Below are positions 45,690-55,144 of a DNA stretch of 64,000 nucleotides, piece after piece. The stretch is from JANQEU01 sp965242805. Lineage in GTDB: Bacteria; Bacteroidota; Bacteroidia; Cytophagales; Cyclobacteriaceae. Every line of letters begins with the position of its first letter. Position 1 is the stretch's first letter. The position numbers and the translations under genes are program-made. The notes beneath the pieces were generated by a model. It was given only the letters and a program-made list of their open reading frames with translations, was not told the origin of the DNA and ran no database searches. The stretch is taken from assembly GCA_965242805.1 (NCBI GenBank), contig CBDETD010000002.1:992001-1056000 (forward strand), written 5' to 3'.

Positions 45690-47117
45690 TCAATTATCTT
45701 TTACAACCAGCCCAAGCCTCTCGCCTATTTTAAACATTGTTTTTAAAGCTTCTTCACGATCATTAGGGATGACACCTTCCAGGATTGCCTCTTTGATCTC
45801 ATCTTTGATATCTCCCACGGTCCGTGAAGGTGAAAGGCCAAAAGTGGTCATAATGTCCTCCCCTGTTACTGGTAATTTGAAATTCCTTATCTGATCTTTC
45901 TCCTCTACCTCCTGGATTCTCTTCCAAACCTTATCGAAATTGGCAAGATATCGTTTCACCTTTTGATCATTTTTGGAGGTGATATCTGCCCTACACAGGG
46001 TCATCAGATCCTCTATTTCATCCCCAGCTTCATACAAAAGTCGACGAATGGCGGAATCTGTTACTTCATCTTTGACCAGGGCAATTGGTCGCAAATGAAG
46101 CCTGACGAGCTTACGGACATACTTCATAGATTCATTCATCGGAAGCCTATGACGCTTAAATATTCTAGGAACCCATCTTGCTCCAAGGTCTTCATGGCCA
46201 TGAAACGTCCATCCCACTTTAGGATTAAAGCGCTGAGTAGCAGGTTTTGCAACATCATGGAGCAGTGCTGCCCACCTTAACCAAAGACTATCTGATACCT
46301 TGGAGACATTGTCCAACACCTGCAAAGTATGATAGAAATTATCCTTGTGTCCCTGTCCATTTTTAACCTGAACTCCCTGTAATCGATGCAATTCCGGAAA
46401 TATTGACTCTAAAATACCTGAAGAAAATAACAGTTTGAATCCGTAGGAAGGTTTGGGAGAAAGTATGATCTTGTTTAATTCATCGGTAATTCTCTCCTGC
46501 GATACTATATCTAATCGGCCTTTCATCTCTCCAATGGCATCATAAGTGTCGGGATCAATGTCAAAGCCTAATTGTGTCGCGAAACGTATCGCACGCATCA
46601 TTCTTAAAGGATCGTCAGAAAAAGTTATGCTGGGATCGAGTGGGGTTCTGACCATTTTCATCCTTAGATCATTTACACCATCAAATGGATCCAGAAGTTG
46701 ACCCTTTGTTTGTTCATTTAATGAGATGGCCATAGCGTTTATGGTAAAATCACGTCGATTTTGATCATCTTCCAGTGATCCGTCTTCTACGATCGGCTTT
46801 CTGGAATCCTTTCGATAAGATTCCTTCCGAGCACCAACAAACTCCAATTCGAGCTCCTGAAAATGAATAGCTGCTGTCCCAAAGTTTTTATATACTGATA
46901 ACCTGGCTTCATCACTCAGCACCTTTTTAACCTCCTGTGCTAGTTTAATGCCACTCCCGATGCAAACAATATCAATGTCCTTTTTTACCTTTCTACTAAG
47001 TATGTGATCCCTTACGAATCCACCCACAACATAGGTTTCTGTACCTAATTGATCGGCAATTCTTCCAATTTTCAGAAGTATATCAGTTTCTTCGACCAGT
47101 GATCTATAGTTTGACAT
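45690..47117 (-). CDS. cca: CCA-adding tRNA nucleotidyltransferase, HD-domain form
   Basis: 475 residues. Nucleotidyltransferase head with VVGGFVRDHIL (33-43), catalytic KDIDIVCIG (45-53) and RRDFTINAMAI near 125, then the RNA-binding neck, and a C-terminal HD domain (HTLQVLDNVSKVSDSLWLRWAALLHDVAKP near 260-290; HDVAKP holds the metal-binding His/Asp). It completes or repairs the 3' CCA end of tRNAs. The HD domain adds phosphohydrolase activity in Gammaproteobacterial members; here it is present by sequence only. Divergent from ligA. Confidence 0.93.
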   Translation of the reverse strand: MSNYRSLVEETDILLKIGRIADQLGTETYVVGGFVRDHILSRKVKKDIDIVCIGSGIKLAQEVKKVLSDEARLSVYKNFGTAAIHFQELELEFVGARKESYRKDSRKPIVEDGSLEDDQNRRDFTINAMAISLNEQTKGQLLDPFDGVNDLRMKMVRTPLDPSITFSDDPLRMMRAIRFATQLGFDIDPDTYDAIGEMKGRLDIVSQERITDELNKIILSPKPSYGFKLLFSSGILESIFPELHRLQGVQVKNGQGHKDNFYHTLQVLDNVSKVSDSLWLRWAALLHDVAKPATQRFNPKVGWTFHGHEDLGARWVPRIFKRHRLPMNESMKYVRKLVRLHLRPIALVKDEVTDSAIRRLLYEAGDEIEDLMTLCRADITSKNDQKVKRYLANFDKVWKRIQEVEEKDQIRNFKLPVTGEDIMTTFGLSPSRTVGDIKDEIKEAILEGVIPNDREEALKTMFKIGERLGLVVKDN

Positions 47118-47211
47118 TATTCCTTTTCTTCAAAAAACCTGAAGCCTTGAGTCCTAATCCTCAGAATAAAATAAATTGCAAAGCTACTAATTATCGAAGG
47201 TTGATCCATCC

Positions 47212-49293
47212 ATGAAAGAAACGACTCCTAAGGAAAGAATAAAGCTCCTGACAGACGAACTCAACTATCACAGTCATCTATATTACCAGGAAAATCGAAC
47301 CGAAATTTCTGACTACGAGTTTGATATGAAACTCGAAGAGTTAGAAAAACTTGAAAAGGAGTATCCCCAATGGAAATTGCCTGACTCCCCTACTCATAGA
47401 GTGGGAGGAACAATAACTAAGGAGTTTCCAACGGTTTTTCATAAATATCCTATGCTGTCACTGGGGAATACGTATTCCAAGGAAGAATTAGTTGCTTTCG
47501 ATGAAAGAGTTGAAAAGGGTCTTGGGACGAAGGATTATGAGTACATCTGTGAATTGAAATTTGATGGTCTTGCCATTAGCCTTCAATACGAAAATGGGGT
47601 CTTGTCCAGGGCAGTGACAAGAGGTGACGGCACTAAAGGTGACGACATCACCCCAAATGCCAAGACCATAAAGTCCATCCCCTTGCGGGTGAAAGGTAAA
47701 AATATTCCCGACTCTTTCGAGGTCCGCGGGGAGGTCTTCTTTCCAATTGAGGAATTCAACAGGGTCAATGATGAAATACGGCAAGAGAATGAAATACGCA
47801 TAAAGGATGGTAAAAAGCCTTTGACCATTCTTGCCAACCCAAGAAACTCTGCGTCCGGAACCATGAAGATGCAGGATTCCAGCATAGTAGCAGCAAGAAA
47901 ACTGGACTGCTATCTGTATTCATTGATGACTGAAAACATTGGGACCGAAACACATGAGCAATCCCTAAATGTTTTAGAGGAATTGCAGTTTAATGTCTCT
48001 GCCACATATAGAAAATGCAAGTCGATGGAAGAGGTATTTCGTTATATCGACGAATGGGAAAACAATCGTTTTAATCTTCCCTTGGAGACGGATGGTATTG
48101 TGATCAAAGTAAATAGTATCCAGCAGCAAGAGGAGTTAGGATTCACTGCAAAAAGTCCCAAATGGGCAATTGCATTTAAGTACAAAGCAGAAAGTGCGGT
48201 TACGAGATTGTCTTCAATTACTTATCAGGTAGGTCGGACAGGAGCGATCACACCTGTTGCAAATTTAGAACCTGTGTTATTGGCGGGGACTACAGTGAAA
48301 AGGGCAAGTCTCCATAATGCCAATGAAATTGAACGCCTGGACCTACATGATCACGACTATGTTCATGTGGAAAAGGGTGGAGAGATCATTCCGAAAGTCA
48401 CCAAAGTTGAATTGTCCAAAAGAGATGAGCAAAGCAAAAAGGTACAATACATCACGCAATGTCCTGAGTGCGGTACCGATTTGATAAGGTACGAGGGAGA
48501 AGCCGTTCATTACTGCCCAAATGAGACTTCATGCCCCCCTCAGGTCCTTGGACGAATTGAACACTTCATCAGCAGAAATGCCATGGACATAGATACATTG
48601 GGACCAAGAACGATTCGGGGACTCCATGATGCCGGATTGATCAATGACATGTCGGACCTATACAAACTTCAGTTTGATGATGTGAATAACTTGAAGTTTA
48701 CCATTGAAGATCCGGATACGGGGGATGTTAAAGCGCGATCCATAAAGGAAAAATCTGCGCAAAACATCATTGATTCCATTGAGAATTCAAAAAATATTCC
48801 ATTTCAAAGTGTTCTTTTCGCTTTGGGTATCCGCTACGTTGGTAAAACAGTAGCAGAGAAATTGACAGAGCATTTCCAATCAATAGACAATTTGAGAAAA
48901 GCGTCCATTGAAGAATTATTGGAAGTGCGGGAAATTGGGGAAAGAATTGCCGAAAGTGTGGTTTCCTTTTTCAAAAGGGGATCCAACAACGAGATGGTAG
49001 ATCGTTTGATTGAGGCAGGATTACAATTGGAAATCAAGGAATCGAATACTGAAGAGAGAACCGATGTCCTTTCCGGCAATACATTTGTGGTATCCGGTGT
49101 TTTCCAATCCTTTGGCAGGGATGAGCTGAAAAAAATTATCAAACAAAATGGTGGTAATGTCTCCAGTAGTCTTTCCGGCAATACTAATTATCTGATCGCT
49201 GGTGAAAAAATGGGGCCAGCCAAAAAGGAAAAAGCATTAAAATTGGGGATTGAAATTATCTCGGAGTCCGATTTTCTATCCATGATCAAATGA
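47212..49293 (+). CDS. ligA: NAD-dependent DNA ligase
   Basis: 693 residues, standard for the family. AMP-accepting Lys116 is in CELKFDGLAISL, with SYEFDMK-like and SLGNTYS early motifs. A four-Cys zinc finger spans about 420-445 (CPECG ... CPNETSC), then HhH repeats, then a C-terminal BRCT domain (about 615-690: NTFVVSGVFQSFGRDELKKII). Seals nicks in replication and repair using NAD+. Its stop overlaps the next gene by four bases, coupling it to DUF6913. Confidence 0.98.
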   Translation: MKETTPKERIKLLTDELNYHSHLYYQENRTEISDYEFDMKLEELEKLEKEYPQWKLPDSPTHRVGGTITKEFPTVFHKYPMLSLGNTYSKEELVAFDERVEKGLGTKDYEYICELKFDGLAISLQYENGVLSRAVTRGDGTKGDDITPNAKTIKSIPLRVKGKNIPDSFEVRGEVFFPIEEFNRVNDEIRQENEIRIKDGKKPLTILANPRNSASGTMKMQDSSIVAARKLDCYLYSLMTENIGTETHEQSLNVLEELQFNVSATYRKCKSMEEVFRYIDEWENNRFNLPLETDGIVIKVNSIQQQEELGFTAKSPKWAIAFKYKAESAVTRLSSITYQVGRTGAITPVANLEPVLLAGTTVKRASLHNANEIERLDLHDHDYVHVEKGGEIIPKVTKVELSKRDEQSKKVQYITQCPECGTDLIRYEGEAVHYCPNETSCPPQVLGRIEHFISRNAMDIDTLGPRTIRGLHDAGLINDMSDLYKLQFDDVNNLKFTIEDPDTGDVKARSIKEKSAQNIIDSIENSKNIPFQSVLFALGIRYVGKTVAEKLTEHFQSIDNLRKASIEELLEVREIGERIAESVVSFFKRGSNNEMVDRLIEAGLQLEIKESNTEERTDVLSGNTFVVSGVFQSFGRDELKKIIKQNGGNVSSSLSGNTNYLIAGEKMGPAKKEKALKLGIEIISESDFLSMIK

Positions 49294-49787
49294 TCAAAAA
49301 ATTCTTCCTGAGGAATATTGTAAAGAAAAGGCTGAAAAAGCGTGCTCAGAATGAGCCACGAAGTTATATCGATGCCAAATCAATAGGGATTCTGATGAAT
49401 TTGCGGAACTTGAATAAAGATGCATTCAATCAATTTGTGAAGGACTTCAAAAATGATGGAAAAAAGGTCAGTGTTCTTTACGTGGACCCGGGGCTAAGGA
49501 AAGACCCTGAAGGAAGGATTATTACCAAATCTGATATTTCCTTTGTGGGAAGATCTCGTTCCGATAAACTGGATCAATTTTGTAAGAGAAGGTTTGACTT
49601 CCTATTGATCATCGATCATGAACTCGATCAGACCATTCAATACATAGCTGCAAACTGTAATGCTGCCTATACAGTGGGTTTCAATGATTTTCCCGAGAAT
49701 CGATTACTGGATCTGCAGGTTAAACCAGCAAAAGACAACGAGTTGTCAGATTTACTGAAATACACAAAAATGATCAACCATGTCTGA
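49290..49787 (+). CDS. DUF6913 protein
   Basis: 165 residues, basic N-terminus (KKFFLRNIVKKRLKKRAQ), then a small alpha/beta domain (DAKSIGILMNLRN, KKVSVLYVDPGLRK, FDFLLIIDHELDQTIQYIAANC, YTVGFND). The family is of unknown function and occurs between ligA and dapA in many Bacteroidota genomes. Overlaps ligA by four bases and dapA by eight, so translation is coupled at both ends. No membrane segment or catalytic motif is visible. Confidence 0.85.
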   Translation: MIKKFFLRNIVKKRLKKRAQNEPRSYIDAKSIGILMNLRNLNKDAFNQFVKDFKNDGKKVSVLYVDPGLRKDPEGRIITKSDISFVGRSRSDKLDQFCKRRFDFLLIIDHELDQTIQYIAANCNAAYTVGFNDFPENRLLDLQVKPAKDNELSDLLKYTKMINHV

Positions 49788-50670
49788 GGTTTTGAGGGGG
49801 ACCGGTGTAGCCATGGTGACACCATTCAATGCTGATCTTTCTGTTGACTATACTTCTTTGCGAGGTGTTACGGATCATGTGTCTTCAGGAGGGGTGGATT
49901 ACCTTGTAGTAATGGGAACCACCGGTGAAAATCCTACATTATCATGGAAAGAACAGCTTAAGGTGCTTGAATCGGTTGTGGATTTCAATTCAAAAAATCT
50001 TCCCGTAGTTTTTGGATTAGGAGGTAACAATACTTACGATCTTATTTCTAAACTACCTGACCTTAAGAGTTTCAGATTGCAGGCTATATTATCAGTCACA
50101 CCATACTACAATCGCCCATCTCAAGCAGGTATTATCAAACATTTTGAGGCAATTGCCGATGCTTCCCCATTTGATGTCATTCTATATAATGTTCCTGCAA
50201 GAACCTCATCAATGATAGAATCAGAATCGATCGGAATACTTTCAAAACATCCAAAAATTTTAGGTTTGAAAGACGCAGTTGGTGATATCAAATACACGGG
50301 ATCCATTAAAACATTCTTAAGCGAAGATTTCCATTTGATCTCAGGTGATGATCATTTGACTCTGCCGATAATTGATCAGGGAGGTATTGGTGTTATTTCG
50401 GTATTGGCTAATCTCCTGCCCAATGAGGTGTCCTCGATGGTAAACCTTGCTGTAAATGGCAATATTACCTCCGCCAGGGACTATGACAGGCTTCTCGCTC
50501 CATTTTATAAACTGATGATTGCTGAAGGAAATCCATCCTCCATAAAAGCCGGTATGAAGGCAGGAAGCATTATGGAAAAATTTATGCGATTACCACTAGT
50601 GGAGGGATCAGAAGAACTTGAAAGGGAATTCGCAACAGAATTGATGAAACTAAAAAAGGACAACTCGTGA
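49780..50670 (+). CDS. dapA: 4-hydroxy-tetrahydrodipicolinate synthase
   Basis: First committed step of the diaminopimelate/lysine branch: pyruvate plus aspartate semialdehyde. 296 residues, TIM barrel. Schiff-base Lys164 is in LGLKDAVGD; Tyr136 (LYNVPART) and the TTGE motif at 47-50 complete the active site. Overlaps DUF6913 by eight bases; a strong hairpin terminator overlaps its stop. Confidence 0.97.
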   Translation: MSEVLRGTGVAMVTPFNADLSVDYTSLRGVTDHVSSGGVDYLVVMGTTGENPTLSWKEQLKVLESVVDFNSKNLPVVFGLGGNNTYDLISKLPDLKSFRLQAILSVTPYYNRPSQAGIIKHFEAIADASPFDVILYNVPARTSSMIESESIGILSKHPKILGLKDAVGDIKYTGSIKTFLSEDFHLISGDDHLTLPIIDQGGIGVISVLANLLPNEVSSMVNLAVNGNITSARDYDRLLAPFYKLMIAEGNPSSIKAGMKAGSIMEKFMRLPLVEGSEELEREFATELMKLKKDNS

Positions 50671-50681
50671 GTTGTCCTTTT
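50654..50681 (+). terminator. Rho-independent terminator overlapping the dapA stop
   Basis: AAAAGGACAACTC (50654-50666), loop GT, then GAGTTGTCCTTTT (50669-50681): a 13-base-pair perfect stem with A/T tails. The dapA stop codon lies inside it. The sequence is nearly symmetrical, so it can also end transcripts coming from the convergent small gene. Confidence 0.85.
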
Positions 50682-50704
50682 AGGTTAAATTCGTTGGATG
50701 AAGA

Positions 50705-50878
50705 TCAGCCGTTCTTCATATTCTGAACTTCAACTCTAATTTCTTGAGCTAGGTTTTTCATCTCTTGCATGCCTTTTCTTACTCGTGTACCAGCAGCTTG
50801 ATTTCCTTTATCATAGAATTTTGAGAAATCACCTTCGAGGGAGGCTATCAAGTCTTTTAGTTGTTCGTATCTTTTCAT
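50705..50878 (-). CDS. Hc1-type histone H1-like protein, 57 aa
   Basis: A 57-codon minus-strand frame from ATG 50878: MKRYEQLKDLIASLEGD then FSKFYDKGNQAAGTRVRKG then MQEMKNLAQEIRVEVQ. It matches the short Bacteroidota members of the histone H1-like Hc1 family (the conserved piece GNxAAGTRVRKGMQ is present), without the long Lys-rich tail of the chlamydial protein. Expected role is DNA binding or compaction, unproven for the short forms. It is too short for most gene finders' defaults. Followed by the dapA hairpin terminator on the opposite side. Confidence 0.88.
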   Translation of the reverse strand: MKRYEQLKDLIASLEGDFSKFYDKGNQAAGTRVRKGMQEMKNLAQEIRVEVQNMKNG

Positions 50879-50965
50879 GCTATAAATAAATTTTTAAAAG
50901 GTTACTGATATTTAATAATGGGGCAATATAAGTAAAATGTGGGCACAAAAGCCAATTTAATCTGC

Positions 50966-52231
50966 TTAAATCCCTTCTTTTAGTGCTTTTAAGGCCCCTT
51001 CTTCCCCTTCCCTGGCGTAAATCCCTTCGTCTAACTTGCCCTTGATCTCTTTGAATGCCGAAATCGTTTCTTCAACATCTGATAATTCATGCATAGCGGT
51101 AGGTATTACCCTGAGCATTATTACACCTTTCGGCACAACAGGATAAACAACGATGGAGCAAAATATACCAAATGAAACCCTCAGATCCCTAACCAGATTT
51201 ACGGCTTCGTATGTGTCACCATTCAAAATAACAGGTGTTACTGGAGATTGTGTTGTCCCAATATTGAAACCTTCAGATCTGAATCCGTTTTGAATAGCAT
51301 TAACAATTGTCCAAAGTTTGTTCTTATGTTCAGGTTGAGTCCTTAGCAACTCGAGTCTTTTGAGGTTCCCAATTACTATGGGCATAGGAAGTGATTTTGC
51401 GAAGATCTGAGACCTTACATTGTATTTTAGATGATCTATAATACCTGCCTCACCAGCAATGAAAGCGCCAATACTTGCCATAGATTTCGCAAATGTGGAA
51501 AAATACAGATCCACACCATCCTGGACTCCTTGCTCCTCTCCTGCTCCTGCTCCAGTCTCACCCATTGTACCGAATCCATGAGCATCATCAACCAATAACC
51601 TGAAGTTATACCTGTCTTTGAGCGCTACAATATCACGTAGATTACCCATATTCCCAGACATCCCGAATACACCCTCGGTTATAACCAAAATGCCCCCTCC
51701 AGATTCCTTAGTAAGTTTTTCAGCTCTGGCTAGTTGCCTTTGAAGGTTTTCAATATCATTGTGAGGATATACAAATCGTTTCCCCATATGCATTCTCAAA
51801 CCATCTATGATACAGGCATGTGATTCTGCATCGTACACTATCACGTCCTTGCGGTCAACAAGGGCATCTATTACCGACATTACCCCCTGATAACCGTAAT
51901 TGAGCAACATTCCCGATTCCTTCATCACAAAATCAGCTAGTTCGTTCTCCAGCTGCTCATGATAATTGGAGTTACCAGTCATCATTCTCGCTCCCATTGG
52001 ATAACCCAATCCAAATTTTGCTGCAGCATCAGCATCCGCTTTCCTGACTTCCGGATGATTTGCCAGTCCCAGATAATTGTTCAAACTCCATGTCAATACA
52101 GTTTTGCCTTTAAACTGCATTCTGGATCCGATTTCCCCCTCCAATTTGGGGAACATATAAAAATTATCGTCAATGTGAGAGTGGCTCCCTAACGGACCCT
52201 TGTCCTGAAGCAATTTCTCAAATAAATCCAT
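50966..52231 (-). CDS. PLP-dependent alpha-oxoamine synthase (serine palmitoyltransferase-like)
   Basis: 421 residues, a fold-type I PLP enzyme. Core motifs: WSLNNYLGLANHPEV, GARMMTGNSNYHEQLE, AESHACIIDG, LVDDAHGFG and the PLP lysine in STFAKSMASIG. Members condense an amino acid with an acyl-CoA with loss of CO2. In Bacteroidota the likely products are 3-ketosphinganine (sphingolipids, from serine) or the sulfonolipid base (from cysteate); KBL and BioF are other relatives. Choosing needs a tree. It is divergent from the biotin carboxylase gene. A TATTTTTG (minus strand) about 35-45 bases before its start is a possible -7 box. Confidence 0.85.
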   Translation of the reverse strand: MDLFEKLLQDKGPLGSHSHIDDNFYMFPKLEGEIGSRMQFKGKTVLTWSLNNYLGLANHPEVRKADADAAAKFGLGYPMGARMMTGNSNYHEQLENELADFVMKESGMLLNYGYQGVMSVIDALVDRKDVIVYDAESHACIIDGLRMHMGKRFVYPHNDIENLQRQLARAEKLTKESGGGILVITEGVFGMSGNMGNLRDIVALKDRYNFRLLVDDAHGFGTMGETGAGAGEEQGVQDGVDLYFSTFAKSMASIGAFIAGEAGIIDHLKYNVRSQIFAKSLPMPIVIGNLKRLELLRTQPEHKNKLWTIVNAIQNGFRSEGFNIGTTQSPVTPVILNGDTYEAVNLVRDLRVSFGIFCSIVVYPVVPKGVIMLRVIPTAMHELSDVEETISAFKEIKGKLDEGIYAREGEEGALKALKEGI

Positions 52232-52348
52232 CCAAAAATGATTTAATATTACCCTACTTTAAAAAGTTGCACAAAAATAAGGAACAAAAGTTTGTGATAT
52301 ATATGGCGCGACCTTTTTAAAAGATATTTTCTCAATATTGTTGATTGA

Positions 52349-53839
52349 ATGAAGAAAAAAATAAAAAAAGTACTTGTAGCAAATCGTGGAGAAATTGCCC
52401 TCCGAGTCATGCGGTCCTGTCGGGAGCTTGGACTGAGGATAGTTGCTGTTTACAGTGAGGCAGATATTCTTTCTCCTCATGTGAGTTATGCCGACGAAGC
52501 CATATGTATAGGGCCTCCACCATCTGATCAATCATATCTTGTTATAGAAAACATAATTCAAGCTTGCAAGGAAACAAACGCTGATGCTGTACATCCAGGT
52601 TATGGATTCCTTTCCGAAAACGCAGAATTCTCGAAACGACTCAGTCAGGAGAACATCATTTTCATTGGACCATCACATGGATCTATTGAAACCATGGGCG
52701 ACAAACTTGCTTCAAAGGCAGCGGTCAAAAACTTTGATGTTCCGTTGATCCCGGGAATGGACGACGCAATAAAAGATATTTCCAAGGCCAAAGAGGCTGC
52801 TGAACTCATAGGCTACCCGATCATGATCAAAGCAAAAGCCGGAGGTGGAGGTAAGGGGATGAGAATTGTCCACGATCCTTCCGACTTTGAGGATCAGATG
52901 GAAAGAGCGGTCAGCGAAGCAAAAAAATCCTTTGCTGACGACGCCGTATTCATTGAAAAATATATCCAATCACCAAAGCACATTGAAGTGCAAATCATGG
53001 GTGATAAACATGGAAACTACGTCTATTTCTTTGAAAGGGAGTGTTCGATCCAACGACGAAATCAGAAAATCATTGAGGAAGCCCCCTCGATGGTCATTTC
53101 AGCAGAAAAGCGGAAGGAGATTGGAGAAATTGCAATAAATGTTGCCAGGGCATGTAATTACTACGGTGCAGGTACCGTCGAATTCATTGCGGACGAAAAC
53201 CTTGATTTTTATTTTTTAGAAATGAATACCAGACTCCAGGTCGAACATCCAGTCACAGAATTTATCACCGGGGTTGACCTTGTCAAAGAGCAAATAAGTG
53301 TAGCCGAAGGTAACGTTTTGAATTATCGTCAGGAAGATCTGTTCATAAGAGGACACAGTGTGGAGGTCCGGGTATATGCAGAGGATCCGGAGAATGATTT
53401 TCTACCTGATAATGGAAAGCTAGTAAGCTACAGGAGACCGCAGGGACCCGGGGTCAGAGTTGATGATGGGTATGAGGAAGGGATGGAAATTCCCATTTAC
53501 TACGACCCTATGATCTCAAAGCTCATAACATATGGTGAAACACGTGAAGAAGCCATTGATCGAATGATTCGTGCAATTGATGAATACCAAATTAACGGTA
53601 TCAAAACCAGTCTGAGCTTCTGTAAGTATGTTCTTGGACATCCTTCTTTTCGGGATGGATCATTCACTACTAAATTCATCGAGCAAAATTTCAAGATCGG
53701 GGACCTTGACGAAAAAATAAATGAAGGTGATGAAATTGCGGGTATTGTAGGAATTTTACTGAAAAGTTCGAAAGCAAATAATAATGTGGATTCCGCAACC
53801 AACAAACCGAGATCCAACTGGAAATCCAGGGCAAAGTAA
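52349..53839 (+). CDS. accC: Biotin carboxylase subunit (acetyl- or acyl-CoA carboxylase)
   Basis: ATP-dependent carboxylation of biotin on its carrier. 496 residues, versus about 450 in E. coli AccC. Motifs: KVLVANRGEIALRVMRSCRELG, ADAVHPGYGFLSENAEF, the ATP-grasp loop KAKAGGGGKGMR near 160, RECSIQRRNQKIIEE, EMNTRLQVEHPVTE. The extra C-terminal 40 residues end SNWKSRAK, as seen in Bacteroidota propionyl/acyl-CoA carboxylase subunits, so that rather than fatty-acid synthesis is possible. No biotin carrier or carboxyltransferase gene is adjacent. Stop abuts the DUF1015 ATG with no spacing. Confidence 0.9.
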   Translation: MKKKIKKVLVANRGEIALRVMRSCRELGLRIVAVYSEADILSPHVSYADEAICIGPPPSDQSYLVIENIIQACKETNADAVHPGYGFLSENAEFSKRLSQENIIFIGPSHGSIETMGDKLASKAAVKNFDVPLIPGMDDAIKDISKAKEAAELIGYPIMIKAKAGGGGKGMRIVHDPSDFEDQMERAVSEAKKSFADDAVFIEKYIQSPKHIEVQIMGDKHGNYVYFFERECSIQRRNQKIIEEAPSMVISAEKRKEIGEIAINVARACNYYGAGTVEFIADENLDFYFLEMNTRLQVEHPVTEFITGVDLVKEQISVAEGNVLNYRQEDLFIRGHSVEVRVYAEDPENDFLPDNGKLVSYRRPQGPGVRVDDGYEEGMEIPIYYDPMISKLITYGETREEAIDRMIRAIDEYQINGIKTSLSFCKYVLGHPSFRDGSFTTKFIEQNFKIGDLDEKINEGDEIAGIVGILLKSSKANNNVDSATNKPRSNWKSRAK

Positions 53840-55144
53840 ATGGCGGAAATTCGACCAATAAGAGCCTGGAGGTATGCAGATAGATTTGCGGAAAGCATAT
53901 CTGACTTGACCTCCCCTTTATTTGATGTTGTAAATGAAAGACAGCGAAAGAAACTATATAAAAACCCACTGAATAGTATCCACCTGTCAGTGCCAATGGG
54001 TTTGGAACCCGTCGAGAATGCTGGCAGAGCGTTGAACAAGTGGAAAAAGGATGGGACCATTTTGCAAGACCCACTACCATCCATATACGTGTATTATCAA
54101 TATTTTTCCCTGGCTGGTAGTACCAAAGTATATTGTCGGAAGGGGTTCATCGCTAATATCAGGATCTATGAATGGGATGAGAAGGTGATTCTCAGGCATG
54201 AAAACACGATGCCCAATGCTGTGAATGACCGGGTTCACGTACTGGAGGAAACACTTCTTAATGTTAGCCCAACCCACGGTCTGTATTCAGACCCATCCCA
54301 TGAGATAGAACACTACCTTGACGAAGCAATCGCTAATCCGATTTATGAGACAGAGGACTACCAGGGAGTTCGTGACGTTTTTTCTTCTATTCAGGACGTA
54401 GATGTGATCAATGAGATCATAAATCTGGTCCGTGAGAAAAAGATAATACTGGCGGATGGTCATCATCGCTACGAAGGATCTTTGGATTACATGAAAAAAT
54501 GCCGAGATCAAAATCCGGATCACCATGGAAATGAGCCATACAATTACCACATGATGTGGTTTACAAATATGGATTCCGGAGACCTGAGGATCCTTCCGAC
54601 CCATAGATTGATCACAGGGATAGACGATCTGGAGGAAACCACCCTTTTAAATAAACTTGATGAAGACTTCTTTATCAAGTCCGTTGACAATCCTAATGAT
54701 GTGAATGAAATTATCCTGGGAAAGAAATGGGCATTCGGTTTACTCATTGGTGACAATGCTTACAAGATCAGGTTGAAACCAGAAAAGATCTCTACAATTC
54801 CCTGGCATTTCCCACATATGATCCTGGAACTCGATCTCACAATTATGCATTATTTCATAATTGATAAAGTGCTTGGAATACGAGGGAAAGATCAGCGGGA
54901 TTCAGATCATATCAAGTTTGAAAGAAGTTATACAGAGTGCTTGAAGGAGATAATAGCCGGAGAGGCTCAGCTAGCTTTGATCACAAGGGATATTTCTATT
55001 GAAACGGTAAAAAAAGTTTGTTTTTCGGGGTATACACTACCTCAAAAATCAACGTATTTCTATCCCAAAGTAATATGTGGTTTCTTATTCAGTTCAATAC
55101 ATCCCGATGAATTCTATTCCTCCTTTGATTCTAGCTTCCAATAG
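53840..55144 (+). CDS. DUF1015 family protein
   Basis: 434 residues, starting right after the accC stop. The conserved features of DUF1015 are seen: AEIRPIRAWRYADRF early, PLFDVVNERQRKKLY, HLSVPMG, IYVYYQYF, the LADGHHRYEGSLDYMKK block near 208-224 and YHMMWFTNM. Family members are cytoplasmic, often paired with serine/phosphoglycerate metabolism genes; biochemical role is unknown. The end overlaps the maf start by 38 bases. Confidence 0.9.
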   Translation: MAEIRPIRAWRYADRFAESISDLTSPLFDVVNERQRKKLYKNPLNSIHLSVPMGLEPVENAGRALNKWKKDGTILQDPLPSIYVYYQYFSLAGSTKVYCRKGFIANIRIYEWDEKVILRHENTMPNAVNDRVHVLEETLLNVSPTHGLYSDPSHEIEHYLDEAIANPIYETEDYQGVRDVFSSIQDVDVINEIINLVREKKIILADGHHRYEGSLDYMKKCRDQNPDHHGNEPYNYHMMWFTNMDSGDLRILPTHRLITGIDDLEETTLLNKLDEDFFIKSVDNPNDVNEIILGKKWAFGLLIGDNAYKIRLKPEKISTIPWHFPHMILELDLTIMHYFIIDKVLGIRGKDQRDSDHIKFERSYTECLKEIIAGEAQLALITRDISIETVKKVCFSGYTLPQKSTYFYPKVICGFLFSSIHPDEFYSSFDSSFQ

